NCBI RefSeq assembly: GCF_001425265.1
Contig: NZ_LMEC01000024.1
Location: forward strand, 327,867-383,187
Origin: Massilia sp. Root418
GTDB taxonomy: Bacteria; Pseudomonadota; Gammaproteobacteria; Burkholderiales; Burkholderiaceae_D
Length of the DNA: 55,321 nucleotides
Direction of reading: 5' to 3'
Part shown: positions 39,752-47,709 of the stretch, piece by piece
Position numbering within the stretch: the stretch's first letter is position 1
How the letters are laid out: each line of letters starts with the position of its first letter
The notes under the pieces: generated by a model
The model's database searches: none
The model's input: the letters and a program-made list of their open reading frames with translations, nothing else
Told to the model about the DNA's origin: nothing
Made by a program: the position numbers and the translations under genes

Positions 39752-40492
39752 TTAAACCGGCATACGCCCCGTCCTCAAAGCAAACGCCCAATCCGCCCTG
39801 CCATTGCGCGCCGCCAGCGCGCTGGCCGCGTCCCAATCATACGGCACCGCCACCTGCTCCACCTGCCAGCCCAGCGCCGTGCGCTCCACCAGCGCATAGC
39901 GCGCGTGCGGTGTGTAATTCTCCGCCTTGTGCGGAAACGGATGCGCATCGTCATACGCCTGCAGCCCCACGCTGCCCGGATTCACGATCAGCCGCCCATC
40001 ATCAAGCTGCACGCTGCGCGGCACGTGCGTATGCCCGCACAAGATCAGCGACGCGCGCACATCCCCCGCCCGCTCCAGCACTTCGCCGTGCGTGGCCGGC
40101 CGCTGCCCCTGCTCCGTCACCGTCTCCATGAAATACACCAGGTCATTACCCGGAATGCCGTGCACCAGCAGCACCTCGTGCACCAGCCGCAGCTCGGCCG
40201 GCAGCGCGCCTATCCACGCGCGCTGGTCCTCGTCCAGCTGCTGGTGCGCATACAGGTCCGATGCGCCCATGCGCGCCGGATCATGGGTCAGCACCTGGCG
40301 CTCGTGGTTGCCGGCGATGGTGGGCAGCTGCAGCGCCATCAGCCGCTGCGCCGTCTCGCGCGGCAGCAGCGGCCCGGAAAGGATATCGCCCAGATTCACC
40401 GTCATGTCCGCCCCGCGCCGCGCGATATCCGCCAGCACCGCCTCCAGCGCCCACAGGTTGCCATGTATGTCCGAAATTGCCGCTATCCGCAT
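39752..40492 (-). CDS. metallophosphoesterase
   Basis: 246 residues from the ATG at 40492, chosen for its AAGGAGCG site; upstream in-frame ATGs lack one. Calcineurin-like metal-binding blocks occur in order: 'AISDIHGN' (Asp8, His10), 'VNLGDILSGP', 'IAGNHERQ', 'LLVHG', 'LCGHTHVP' and 'VNPGSVG'. The small size is like YfcE-type phosphodiesterases. Cytoplasmic; the substrate is unknown. It is divergent from the acyl-carrier-protein phosphodiesterase gene, with 79 bp between. Confidence 0.9.
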   Translation of the reverse strand: MRIAAISDIHGNLWALEAVLADIARRGADMTVNLGDILSGPLLPRETAQRLMALQLPTIAGNHERQVLTHDPARMGASDLYAHQQLDEDQRAWIGALPAELRLVHEVLLVHGIPGNDLVYFMETVTEQGQRPATHGEVLERAGDVRASLILCGHTHVPRSVQLDDGRLIVNPGSVGLQAYDDAHPFPHKAENYTPHARYALVERTALGWQVEQVAVPYDWDAASALAARNGRADWAFALRTGRMPV

Positions 40493-40558
40493 AGTGCCCC
40501 GCTCCTTGATCAATGTGGTCCGCGCGGATGGCCCGCGCGTGAAAGTATAGCCCCGGGC

Positions 40559-40564
40559 TACAAT
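40559..40564 (+). promoter_or_regulatory. -10 element of the acpH-like gene, close to the start codon
   Basis: TACAAT ends 7 nt before the ATG at 40572. No -35 consensus is visible and no Shine-Dalgarno separates it from the ATG, so a leaderless transcript is likely. Confidence 0.45.
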
Positions 40565-40571
40565 GGGCGCC

Positions 40572-41162
40572 ATGAACTACCTTGCGCACATCTTCCTCGC
40601 CCGCCAGAGCGACGCCGCCATGATAGGCGCCATACTGGGCGATTTCGCCAAGGCCAATGTGAGCGGCGTGTACACGCCGGAGATCGAGCGCGAGATCATG
40701 CTGCACCGCTATATCGACAGCTACACCGACAGCCACCCCGTGGTGAAGGAAGCCGTGCAGCTGTTCCAAGGGCCGCGCCGCCGCTACGGCGGCATCGTGC
40801 TCGATGTGTTCTACGACCACCTGCTCACGCAGCGCTGGGACCAGTACAGCGAGCTGCCCCGCCACGAGCTGATCGCCCGTTTCCACCGCGCCCTGCGCGC
40901 CCACATGGACATCCTGCCCGAGAAACTGCAAGCCATCGCGCCGCGCATCATCGAGCAGCAATGGCTGGCGGGCTATGAGGAATTGGCGGGCGTGGAAATG
41001 GCGGTCAACCGCATCTCCACGCGCCTGAGCCGCAACGGCCACCTGATGCGCGAAGGCCTGCTGGACCTGCGCCTGCACTACGCCGCCATCGCCGACGGCT
41101 TCGAGCGCTTCTTCCCGGACCTGGTGCGCTTTACCGAACAGCGCCGCGCCGAATTGGCCTAG
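40572..41162 (+). CDS. acpH: acyl carrier protein phosphodiesterase (AcpH-like)
   Basis: 196 residues from the ATG at 40572; an ATG 9 nt earlier overlaps the -10 region. The N-terminus 'MNYLAHIFLA' and the charged blocks 'GDFAKAN', 'HRYIDSYTDSHPVV' and 'DVFYDHLLTQRW' match the HD-like AcpH family, which removes 4'-phosphopantetheine from holo-acyl carrier protein. Length equals the family norm. Converges on the HAD gene with a 4-bp stop overlap. Confidence 0.92.
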   Translation: MNYLAHIFLARQSDAAMIGAILGDFAKANVSGVYTPEIEREIMLHRYIDSYTDSHPVVKEAVQLFQGPRRRYGGIVLDVFYDHLLTQRWDQYSELPRHELIARFHRALRAHMDILPEKLQAIAPRIIEQQWLAGYEELAGVEMAVNRISTRLSRNGHLMREGLLDLRLHYAAIADGFERFFPDLVRFTEQRRAELA

Positions 41163-41857
41163 GCCGCGAGCGCCGGCACGATGTCGTGCAGGCTGCCCAC
41201 TTCGTAGCTAGGGATGGCTTCGGACTCGTTGGCCACGCGCTCCGGGTTGAACCAGCAGCTTTCAATCCCGTAGCGGTTGGCACCGAGGATGTCGGCATCG
41301 AGCCGGTCGCCGACGATGATCGAATCGGGTTTGCTGAACGAGCGCGCCATCTTCGACGCATACTCAAAGAAGCGCACATCCGGCTTGGCGTAGCCGCTTG
41401 CCTCCGAGGTGGACACGAAGGAGATGTAATCGCGCAGCCCGGAACTGGCGATGCGGCGCTTCTGGATCTGCTCCATGCCGTTGGTAATGATGCCCACTTC
41501 GCCGATGCCGGACAAGGTCTCGCACAGCTGCCTGGCGCCGTCGACCAGCACCACCGTGTCCGGCAGGGAGTCGAGATAGAGGCGGCTGGCCAGTTCGGAA
41601 TCGAGCTCGATGCCGTTGTCCGCAAAGGTCTTGCGGAAGCGCTCCACCTTCAGGAAATCCTTGGAAACGGCGCCGGCTTCGAAGCTGCGCCACAACCCCA
41701 CGTTGATCACCTGGTACTGCGTGAACAGCGCGTCCAGGCCGTCGCGCAGCCCAAGCTCGTGCATGGTGCGCGTGAACGAAAGCTTTTCGGAAGCCTTGAA
41801 GTCGAGCAGCGTGTCGTCTAAGTCGAAAAGAAAGAGTCTATGCTTCATACGTTGCAT
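41159..41857 (-). CDS. HAD-family hydrolase, YjjG-type
   Basis: 232 residues (or 229 from the ATG at 41848). HAD motifs are 'LFDLDDTLLDF' (nucleophile Asp), 'IITNGM', the Lys-containing 'YAKPDVRFF' and 'VGDRLDADILGA'. The combination and length fit YjjG, a non-canonical pyrimidine nucleotidase that removes phosphate from modified dUMP-like nucleotides. Cytoplasmic. No clear ribosome-binding site before either start. The gap of 53 bp to the next, divergent gene contains its promoter. Confidence 0.9.
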   Translation of the reverse strand: MQRMKHRLFLFDLDDTLLDFKASEKLSFTRTMHELGLRDGLDALFTQYQVINVGLWRSFEAGAVSKDFLKVERFRKTFADNGIELDSELASRLYLDSLPDTVVLVDGARQLCETLSGIGEVGIITNGMEQIQKRRIASSGLRDYISFVSTSEASGYAKPDVRFFEYASKMARSFSKPDSIIVGDRLDADILGANRYGIESCWFNPERVANESEAIPSYEVGSLHDIVPALAA

Positions 41858-41876
41858 GGTAGCACGTTAGCGTGCC

Positions 41877-41904
41877 TTGCTCTGCCGCAGCATTGCGCTA
41901 GAAT
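41877..41904 (+). promoter_or_regulatory. promoter for the 120-residue membrane protein
   Basis: TTGCTC (41877-41882), 16-bp spacer, TAGAAT (41899-41904). The ATG at 41911 lies six bases after the -10, and no Shine-Dalgarno is present, again suggesting a leaderless mRNA. Confidence 0.5.
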
Positions 41905-41910
41905 CGCCCC

Positions 41911-42273
41911 ATGCACAGCCAAACCAACAACTCCCTGACGCGGCGCGACGCCCTGCTCGGCGCGCTGATCTACTGCGCCGCCAGCCCGCTGCTGGACCTG
42001 TTTTTCGTTTCCCAGATTCTGCCGGCGCAGGGCTACGAACTGTCGGTAGGTGGCGTGATGCTGCGCATGCTGATGATGTCCATCGCGCTACTGCTGAGCA
42101 GCGTGCTGCTGCTTGTGCTGCTGGTAAAGCAGAGCCGGCGGCACGTGCCGCTGCAGGGCGCCAAGGTGGCGGCCTGGGCGCTGCTGGCGGCGCTGGCCTC
42201 GGTGGCGCTGTTCAACGTGATTGGCCAAGGCGCGATCTGCCGTCCCGGCGCTTGCCGCGGCCTCGGCTTTTAA
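41911..42273 (+). CDS. small membrane protein of unknown function
   Basis: 120 residues. Three hydrophobic segments are evident (about 15-35, 47-72, 86-103) with a basic patch 'VKQSRRHVPLQ' between the second and third. The N-terminus 'SLTRRDALLGALIY' is hydrophilic then hydrophobic, and the C-terminal tail has two Cys ('GAICRPGACRGLGF') that may lie in the periplasm. No family is recognised. Confidence 0.65.
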   Translation: MHSQTNNSLTRRDALLGALIYCAASPLLDLFFVSQILPAQGYELSVGGVMLRMLMMSIALLLSSVLLLVLLVKQSRRHVPLQGAKVAAWALLAALASVALFNVIGQGAICRPGACRGLGF

Positions 42274-42300
42274 CCCGGCTTCAACTCCGGCGTCAATCCC

Positions 42301-42588
42301 TTACCCGCTCTTCTTGCGCAGGGGCGAACTGGGTGGACATTGCTGCGGCGGGCCGGCGTAATGTTCCGGCCCCTTGGACTCATCCACGTGCTGCTTGGCG
42401 TACTGGATGCACAGATTGCGCGCCCCGGCGGGCGTCCATGCGTTCAAGTCGATTTCGTAATGCAGGGGCTCCGGCTCATCAAGCGCTCTTATTGTGAGCG
42501 CGCAATGCCATCGGGCGCTGGGCTTGCCGGTCTCTGCTTTTGCTACCACACAGTTAATTTCAAAACCACGGTAAATATGAGCGCGCAT
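42301..42588 (-). CDS. small hypothetical protein
   Basis: 95 residues starting 'MRAHIYRGFEINCVVAKAE', without signal peptide or membrane segment; acidic and basic residues are mixed, with a Pro-rich end 'PPQQCPPSSPLRKKSG'. The 'IYRGFEI' opening followed by beta-type sequence and a helical second half recalls small DUF proteins of betaproteobacteria, but no family is firmly recognised. Codon use fits the neighbourhood. A 145-bp gap separates it from the cupin gene. Confidence 0.6.
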   Translation of the reverse strand: MRAHIYRGFEINCVVAKAETGKPSARWHCALTIRALDEPEPLHYEIDLNAWTPAGARNLCIQYAKQHVDESKGPEHYAGPPQQCPPSSPLRKKSG

Positions 42589-42733
42589 TCAGTGTATCTG
42601 GAACGGGATGTATTGGACACCGATCACTATAGCGGCAGCAATGCGCGGCCCTCTGCACGTTTGCGCGAGGAAACCTCACTCAGCAGTATGCAATTTCTCA
42701 CTTCTCCAGCAAGTAAGCGCTCGCTTTCCCGGC

Positions 42734-43195
42734 TTAGTAGGGGCTCGAAGCCGGCTCGCCGGCGCCGTTCAGCCAGATGTCATCGGGCAAAGACCGGTCG
42801 CGGTGGCATACGCGGTCGTGGTCGGGATAGGTGATGTTGTCCACCGGCGCGCGGGTGCCCACCACCAGGCAGCGCGTTGGCGCGGCGCTGCGGTTCCAGA
42901 GGCAGTGGCCGACGGGCGCGCCGGCGCGGAAGGTAGCGGCGTCGCCGGGGTGCAGCAAGGTCTCGCTGTCGCCTTCGACCAGCGTGACCTGCCCTTCCAG
43001 CACGTACACCATTTCATCTTCCGCGCTGTGCCAGTGCTTGATCGATGACCGGGTGCCCGGCTGGAGCACTTCCACGAATGCGCCGAACTGCGTCAGGCCG
43101 CCCGCTTCGGAAATCCACAAGGTCTGGTTGGGGGCGGCGGCGCCGTCGGCGACATTCTCTTCTTTGACAAATTCCGCTGGCGTGTATGCTGGCAT
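42734..43195 (-). CDS. cupin domain protein
   Basis: 153 residues, a single cupin barrel. Metal-binding motif 1 is 'KHWHSAEDEMVYVLEGQVTL' (about 53-72, two His and a Glu) and motif 2 is 'HPGDAATFRAGAPVGHCLWN' (about 82-101, last His). It probably binds Fe, Mn or Zn. Substrates vary widely (dioxygenases, isomerases), and none is indicated. The YdeI-like gene, in the same direction, ends at 43208 and lies just upstream; a 12-bp gap suggests cotranscription. Confidence 0.88.
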   Translation of the reverse strand: MPAYTPAEFVKEENVADGAAAPNQTLWISEAGGLTQFGAFVEVLQPGTRSSIKHWHSAEDEMVYVLEGQVTLVEGDSETLLHPGDAATFRAGAPVGHCLWNRSAAPTRCLVVGTRAPVDNITYPDHDRVCHRDRSLPDDIWLNGAGEPASSPY

Positions 43196-43207
43196 GCTGT
43201 TCTTCCC

Positions 43208-43795
43208 TTATTTTTCAGGCTTGCTGGACCAGTCCAGGCGCACGCCGGCGGCGCAAGCTTCGATCAGTTTGGCGAGACGCGATGCGCGCGTCTCTTCTTT
43301 CTTGGCGCCGGTCACCCAATGCAGCAGGCGCTTCTTGTAGCTGGGCGGCGTGGCGTCGAAGAACTGCCATGCCTGCGGCCGGGCCTTGAACAATTTGCGC
43401 TCAGCCGGTGACAGTTCTGCCGATTCAGCCTGTTCGTGGGAATACACGACAGACTTCTTTTCCGAGCGCAGCGCGAAGGCCTGCTCACCGGCCGGCGTCA
43501 TGCGCCCTTCCGCGCGCAGCTTGGCCATCTTCTCGATATTGACCGCGCTCCAGATGGAGGTGGCACGGCGGGGCGTAAAGCGGATGGAATACGTGTTGTC
43601 GTCTATGCGGCGGCGCACGCCGTCGATCCAGCCGAAGCACAGCGCCTCATCCACCGACTCGGACCACGACATGCTGGGCTTGCCGCTGCCCACCTTGTGG
43701 AATCCCACCAGCAGCTCGGGCGCGGTGGCGGCGTTGGCTTGCAGCCACGCGCGGAATTTGCTGGGATCGGAAAAAAATAATGGCGCGGTCGGCAT
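43208..43795 (-). CDS. YdeI/OmpD-associated family protein
   Basis: 195 residues from the ATG at 43795; an earlier in-frame ATG (43876) adds hydrophobic sequence without a site. Signatures of the bacteriocin-protection, YdeI/OmpD-associated family are 'FRAWLQANAATAPELLVGFHKVG', 'SWSESVDEALCFGWIDG' and 'RFTPRRATSIWSAVN', with a C-terminal part rich in Lys/Arg. Function is poorly defined; a role in stress or peptide resistance has been suggested for relatives. Upstream of and close to the cupin gene. Confidence 0.88.
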   Translation of the reverse strand: MPTAPLFFSDPSKFRAWLQANAATAPELLVGFHKVGSGKPSMSWSESVDEALCFGWIDGVRRRIDDNTYSIRFTPRRATSIWSAVNIEKMAKLRAEGRMTPAGEQAFALRSEKKSVVYSHEQAESAELSPAERKLFKARPQAWQFFDATPPSYKKRLLHWVTGAKKEETRASRLAKLIEACAAGVRLDWSSKPEK

Positions 43796-43891
43796 GGCTC
43801 TCAGTGTGCAAAGTTGGTCGCAGAAAAATAGCACAGCAATGGCGGCGCCGGCAACCATATCGGACCGGCGCCGCATGCCGGAGCGGCGCCC

Positions 43892-45418
43892 TCAGAACCG
43901 GCTGAAGAAATCGCGCGCGGCCATCTCGCACGCCACGTTGGCCATGGCACCATGGTAATTCTCAGCCGTGGCGGGGTCGCCGCCTGCGTTGACCACGGCC
44001 TGCCTGATCGCGGCAAATACTGCTTTCGGCTGCGCATACGGATCGTTCGGCGCGACAGGCGAGTCCACATCGAGCAGCTGCGCAGCGGCGCCGTGGGCCT
44101 GGAAGTAGGCCTGCGTCAGGCGGGCATTGTCGAAAGCCACCTCCGGGTCGCCGTTGCCGCCGCACATGAGCATCGGCGCACTCGGCGCCCAGGTGCGCAA
44201 GTCGTTTTTCAGCCAGGCGGCGCGCATGGGATGGGACGGCGCGCAGGCCAGCGGCGCCAGCGCCGACGTCACCGGACAGGGATGGGCGGCGACATCGGCC
44301 AGTAGCCTGTCCAGGTAGGCGGCGTTCATCAGGCTTTGCGACGGGGTGCCGAAGTAGCGCTGTTGCTCGGCGCTCAGCCCGGCGTAGTTGGCCATGTCCC
44401 TGCTGAGGAAGTATTGCGGGAATTTTCCGGCGCCCACCAGCGTGCCGGGGGCCGTGTTTGTCGGCAAAAGCGACTCCATCGCGCCCGCGAATGCGCTGGA
44501 ATAGACCTCATCCGGTGCTCGGTACAGATTGCCGTATGCCTTCTGCCAGGCGGTGATCTGCATTACCAGCTGCAGCTGCAGGTCCAGCGGGAAGGCGCGC
44601 GGGTCATCCAGTGCGCCAGGACTGCCCAGCGCTTCGAAGCTCAGGCTCTCGGCATAGCTGCCGCTCAGCGGCGCCGAGGCGGTGACGCTGATGCCTGCCG
44701 CCTGCATGGCGCGGTGCGTGGCCATCGCGGCGTAGCCGCCTTCCGAATAGCCGGTAATGAACAGCTTGCCGTTCTCGCTGACCGGCCGGGGCAGCCGCGC
44801 CAGCGCGGTGCGCGCGGCGCTGAGCGCGTCGATCATGTCCTTCGACTGCTGCTCGGCGATATGGTGCGGGTGGTAGCCCAGGCTGGAAGTGTCGTAGCCG
44901 GCGTAGTTCGGCGCGACCACGATATATCCCTGCGCGGCGTACAGGGCCGCCGGTGCGCTGATTCTGCCCGCCCCCTCGTTGTCCAGATCGGTGATGTTGG
45001 CCATGTTCAGCTTGCGCTGGAAAGAGCTGCCGTGGCCATAAAGCAGCGCTGGGCGCTTGCCGCTGCAGGCCGCATCGGCGCCGGTGGGCACCAGCAGCGC
45101 CGCCGAGGCGGTGGCCGCTTCGCCTGCCGCACCCACCGTGCTGTACTGGATGTGGTGGAAGTCGATGCCGCATTTGGGCGTGCCGGCGATCGCCAGCCAA
45201 TGGGGGCCGCTTTTCTTGAGCTGCGATTCAACACCGGCCGCATCCAGCGACAGCAGGCGCGACGATGTATTGCCCAGCAGCGTGCCGCGTCCGGCAGGCG
45301 GTTCGGCCGTCCCCTGGCCGGAGGACGAGCCGCCGCAGCCGGCCAGCACGCTGGCGAGGAAGCCCGTCAAGGCGGCCGCCAGGGCCGGGGATAGTGAGGA
45401 TGGGATTGCGTGGCGCAT
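43892..45418 (-). CDS. lipase-like alpha/beta hydrolase lipoprotein
   Basis: 508 residues. Lipobox LAGC gives Cys28, followed by a Gly/Ser linker, so it is a lipoprotein probably held in the outer membrane. Oxyanion-type 'LLYGHGSS' (126-132), nucleophile Ser225 in 'GYSEGG', the acid in 'CGGNGDPEV' and His in 'NYHGAMANV' form a triad as in secretory lipases (LIP family). Six or more Cys may form disulfides. Substrate could be a lipid or polyester. The 163-bp gap upstream holds the promoter of the divergent two-component system. Confidence 0.87.
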   Translation of the reverse strand: MRHAIPSSLSPALAAALTGFLASVLAGCGGSSSGQGTAEPPAGRGTLLGNTSSRLLSLDAAGVESQLKKSGPHWLAIAGTPKCGIDFHHIQYSTVGAAGEAATASAALLVPTGADAACSGKRPALLYGHGSSFQRKLNMANITDLDNEGAGRISAPAALYAAQGYIVVAPNYAGYDTSSLGYHPHHIAEQQSKDMIDALSAARTALARLPRPVSENGKLFITGYSEGGYAAMATHRAMQAAGISVTASAPLSGSYAESLSFEALGSPGALDDPRAFPLDLQLQLVMQITAWQKAYGNLYRAPDEVYSSAFAGAMESLLPTNTAPGTLVGAGKFPQYFLSRDMANYAGLSAEQQRYFGTPSQSLMNAAYLDRLLADVAAHPCPVTSALAPLACAPSHPMRAAWLKNDLRTWAPSAPMLMCGGNGDPEVAFDNARLTQAYFQAHGAAAQLLDVDSPVAPNDPYAQPKAVFAAIRQAVVNAGGDPATAENYHGAMANVACEMAARDFFSRF

Positions 45419-45569
45419 GGTGTCTCCGGTAGGTAGTGAAAGGGCTGGATTGCCGCCGGCCGCATGCCGACGCAGGCGGGAGCAGCCTGCGCATTATGCG
45501 AAGGCCAACCTTTTCGCTTGCCAAAGACCGGCGCCGGCGGCCTTTGGCTGGCGTTAAGGTAGGGCTCGG

Positions 45570-45575
45570 TATAAT
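45570..45575 (+). promoter_or_regulatory. -10 element close to the response-regulator start
   Basis: TATAAT, an exact consensus -10, ends 6 nt before the ATG at 45582. The best -35 candidates (TTGGCT, CTGGCG) have awkward spacing. No Shine-Dalgarno fits in between, so a leaderless mRNA is likely. Confidence 0.55.
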
Positions 45576-45581
45576 CGGCCC

Positions 45582-46238
45582 ATGCACCTACTACTCATTG
45601 AAGATGACCTGGATTTCGGACGCGCCCTGCAAGGCGCGCTGCGGACCGAGGGCATCAGCAGCGAATGGCTGCGCCGCGCCAGCGACGCCCCGCAGAACTT
45701 TCACGGCACGGCGTTCAGCTGCGTGCTGCTGGACCTGTCGCTGCCGGACGGCTGCGGCCTGGACTTGCTGGCGCGCTGGCGGCGCACCGCCGACGCGGTG
45801 CCGGTCATCGTGATGACGGCGCGCGCCGGACTGGAGCACCGGCTCGCAGGCCTGGACGGCGGCGCGGACGATTTCATCGTCAAGCCTTTCGCGACCGAGG
45901 AACTGATCTCGCGCATCCGGGCGGTGTTGCGGCGCTGTGCGCGCCAGTCCAGCGAGCAGTGGGTGATCGGCGAGCTGACGATAGAGCCGCGCCGGCATCT
46001 GGCGCGGCTCGGCGAGCAGCCAGTCAAATTGTCGCCGCGCGAATTCCAGCTGCTGGTGGAACTGGCGCGCGAACCGGGCGCCGTGGTGGCCAAGGGCGCC
46101 CTGTCGCAGCGGCTGGAGCCGCTGGGTGAGCCGGTCGACTTTGCCGCCATCGAAGTGCACATCTCCAATTTGCGCCGCAAGATAGGCGCGGAGCGTATCC
46201 ACACCGCGCGCGGCATCGGCTACGTGCTGCTGCCATGA
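45582..46238 (+). CDS. OmpR-family response regulator (QseB-like)
   Basis: 218 residues. The receiver shows 'LLIEDDLDFG', phospho-Asp51 in 'VLLDLSLPD' and Lys in 'FIVKPFAT'. The winged-helix C-terminus contains 'LSPREFQLLVEL', 'EVHISNLRRKIG' and 'RTARGIGY'-type wing. Length and sequence style match QseB/TctD/PmrA-like regulators. It overlaps the kinase gene by 4 bp (ATGA), a standard pair. The divergent lipase-like lipoprotein is a possible target. Confidence 0.94.
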   Translation: MHLLLIEDDLDFGRALQGALRTEGISSEWLRRASDAPQNFHGTAFSCVLLDLSLPDGCGLDLLARWRRTADAVPVIVMTARAGLEHRLAGLDGGADDFIVKPFATEELISRIRAVLRRCARQSSEQWVIGELTIEPRRHLARLGEQPVKLSPREFQLLVELAREPGAVVAKGALSQRLEPLGEPVDFAAIEVHISNLRRKIGAERIHTARGIGYVLLP

Positions 46239-47587
46239 CGCGCTGGCTGCGCCCCACCCTTGCGCGGCGCGTGCTTGCCGCGCTTGGCATGGCATTCCTG
46301 CTGGTCTGGCTCATGCTGCTGGCGTATGAATTCATTCAGCTGCAACAGGAAACGGAACAGCACTCAGGCGTGCAGAAACTCGGCACGGCCTTGTCTGGCG
46401 CGCTGCTCAAGCTGGAGCGGCCGGACCAGGTGACGGCGGCCGTCGCCACCACCGCCGCATGGCTCAACACGCTGCGCCATGACGCGAACCAGCTCCCTGG
46501 CGACCTGGTGTTCGAGCTGTGGGACCGCCACGGGAAAATCCTGTATTCCTCGCGCGCAGCGAAGGATGGCGCAGCGGCGCAGGCTTGGACCGCCAGCGGC
46601 GGCGATTTCTGGGTGTACCGGCAAGACACGGCGGCGTGGTCGCTGCGCATCGCGGAACCCAAGCCCGCAAGCTCGGCCACGCTGGGCGGGCTGGGACGGG
46701 GACTGCTGCCCTATCTGCTGATTGCCCTGCCTTGCGTGCTGGTGCCGTTGTGGATCGCCGTGCGCCAGGGATTGCGGCCGCTGCGGCTGCTGGCCGAGCG
46801 CATCGCGGCGCGGCCGCGCGAGGACCTGTCGCCGATAGGGATGGATCCCCAATATGCCGAGCTGCGGCCGCTGGTGGCCGCGTTCGAGGACATGCTGGCC
46901 AAATTGCGCAGCCGGGCGCAGCGCGAGCGCGCCTTTGTGCAGGATGCAGCGCACGAACTGCGCACGCCAATGGCGGTGATCTCCACGCAGGCGCACGTGA
47001 TTGCGCGCACGGAAAACGCGGCCGAGCGCCAGCAGGCGCAAGACAGCCTGAACCAGGCCATCGCGCGCGCCTCGCACCTGACGCAGCAGCTGCTCGACCT
47101 TGCCACGCTGGATGAAACGGCGCCGGCCGGCTGCGAGCAGGCCGACGCCGCAGGCCTGGTGCGCCAGTTGCTGGCACAGCACATGCCGCGTGCGCTGGCG
47201 CGCCGCCTGGACCTGTCGCTCGACGCGCCGGACGCGCTGCACTGGCCGCTGGAGGTGGCCGCCTTCCAGTCCATCGCCGGCAACCTGCTCGACAACAGCC
47301 TGCGCTATGTGCAGGCAGGCGGCTGCGTGCAGGTATCCTTGCGGGGCGACGACAGCGCTTTGACCCTGACCTTCGCCGACGACGGCCCCGGCATTCCGGA
47401 AGACCAGCGCGAGCATATCTTCGACCGCTTCTACCGGGGCCGCGGCCACGACGCGCCGGGTTCCGGCCTGGGCCTGGCCATCGTCAGGCAAGCCGCCGCA
47501 CGCCTTGGCGGCAGCGTCCGGCTCGTGCCTGGCCTGCAAGGCAAGGGATGCGGCTTCGAAGCGCGCTTCCCGCAGTCCCGCAAGTAG
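46235..47587 (+). CDS. sensor histidine kinase (QseC-like)
   Basis: 450 residues: TM1 near 12-35, a periplasmic domain of about 115 residues, TM2 near 150-172, HAMP-like segment, HisKA with His240 in 'QDAAHELRTP', and HATPase with 'NLLDNSLRYV', 'DDGPGIPEDQRE' and 'GSGLGLAIV'. This is the standard QseC/TctE layout. The periplasmic part has no cysteine cluster or clear metal motif, so the signal is unknown. Cotranscribed with the regulator upstream. Confidence 0.94.
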   Translation: MTRWLRPTLARRVLAALGMAFLLVWLMLLAYEFIQLQQETEQHSGVQKLGTALSGALLKLERPDQVTAAVATTAAWLNTLRHDANQLPGDLVFELWDRHGKILYSSRAAKDGAAAQAWTASGGDFWVYRQDTAAWSLRIAEPKPASSATLGGLGRGLLPYLLIALPCVLVPLWIAVRQGLRPLRLLAERIAARPREDLSPIGMDPQYAELRPLVAAFEDMLAKLRSRAQRERAFVQDAAHELRTPMAVISTQAHVIARTENAAERQQAQDSLNQAIARASHLTQQLLDLATLDETAPAGCEQADAAGLVRQLLAQHMPRALARRLDLSLDAPDALHWPLEVAAFQSIAGNLLDNSLRYVQAGGCVQVSLRGDDSALTLTFADDGPGIPEDQREHIFDRFYRGRGHDAPGSGLGLAIVRQAAARLGGSVRLVPGLQGKGCGFEARFPQSRK

Positions 47588-47638
47588 GCGCGGCGCCCTC
47601 GACGCGTCCGGCAATGTTTCCAGTAGGTTTCAATAGTG

Positions 47639-47666
47639 TTGCCATAAATGTATGTTTTCAGATTAT
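47639..47666 (+). promoter_or_regulatory. promoter of the Sel1/ankyrin gene
   Basis: TTGCCA (47639-47644), 16-bp spacer, GATTAT (47661-47666), in a locally AT-rich stretch. Transcription would start near 47673, leaving a 37-nt leader before the ATG at 47710. Confidence 0.6.
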
Positions 47667-47709
47667 CATGCGGCCTTCGCGGCCTTGCCGCAGCACGCTG
47701 AAAGCAGAC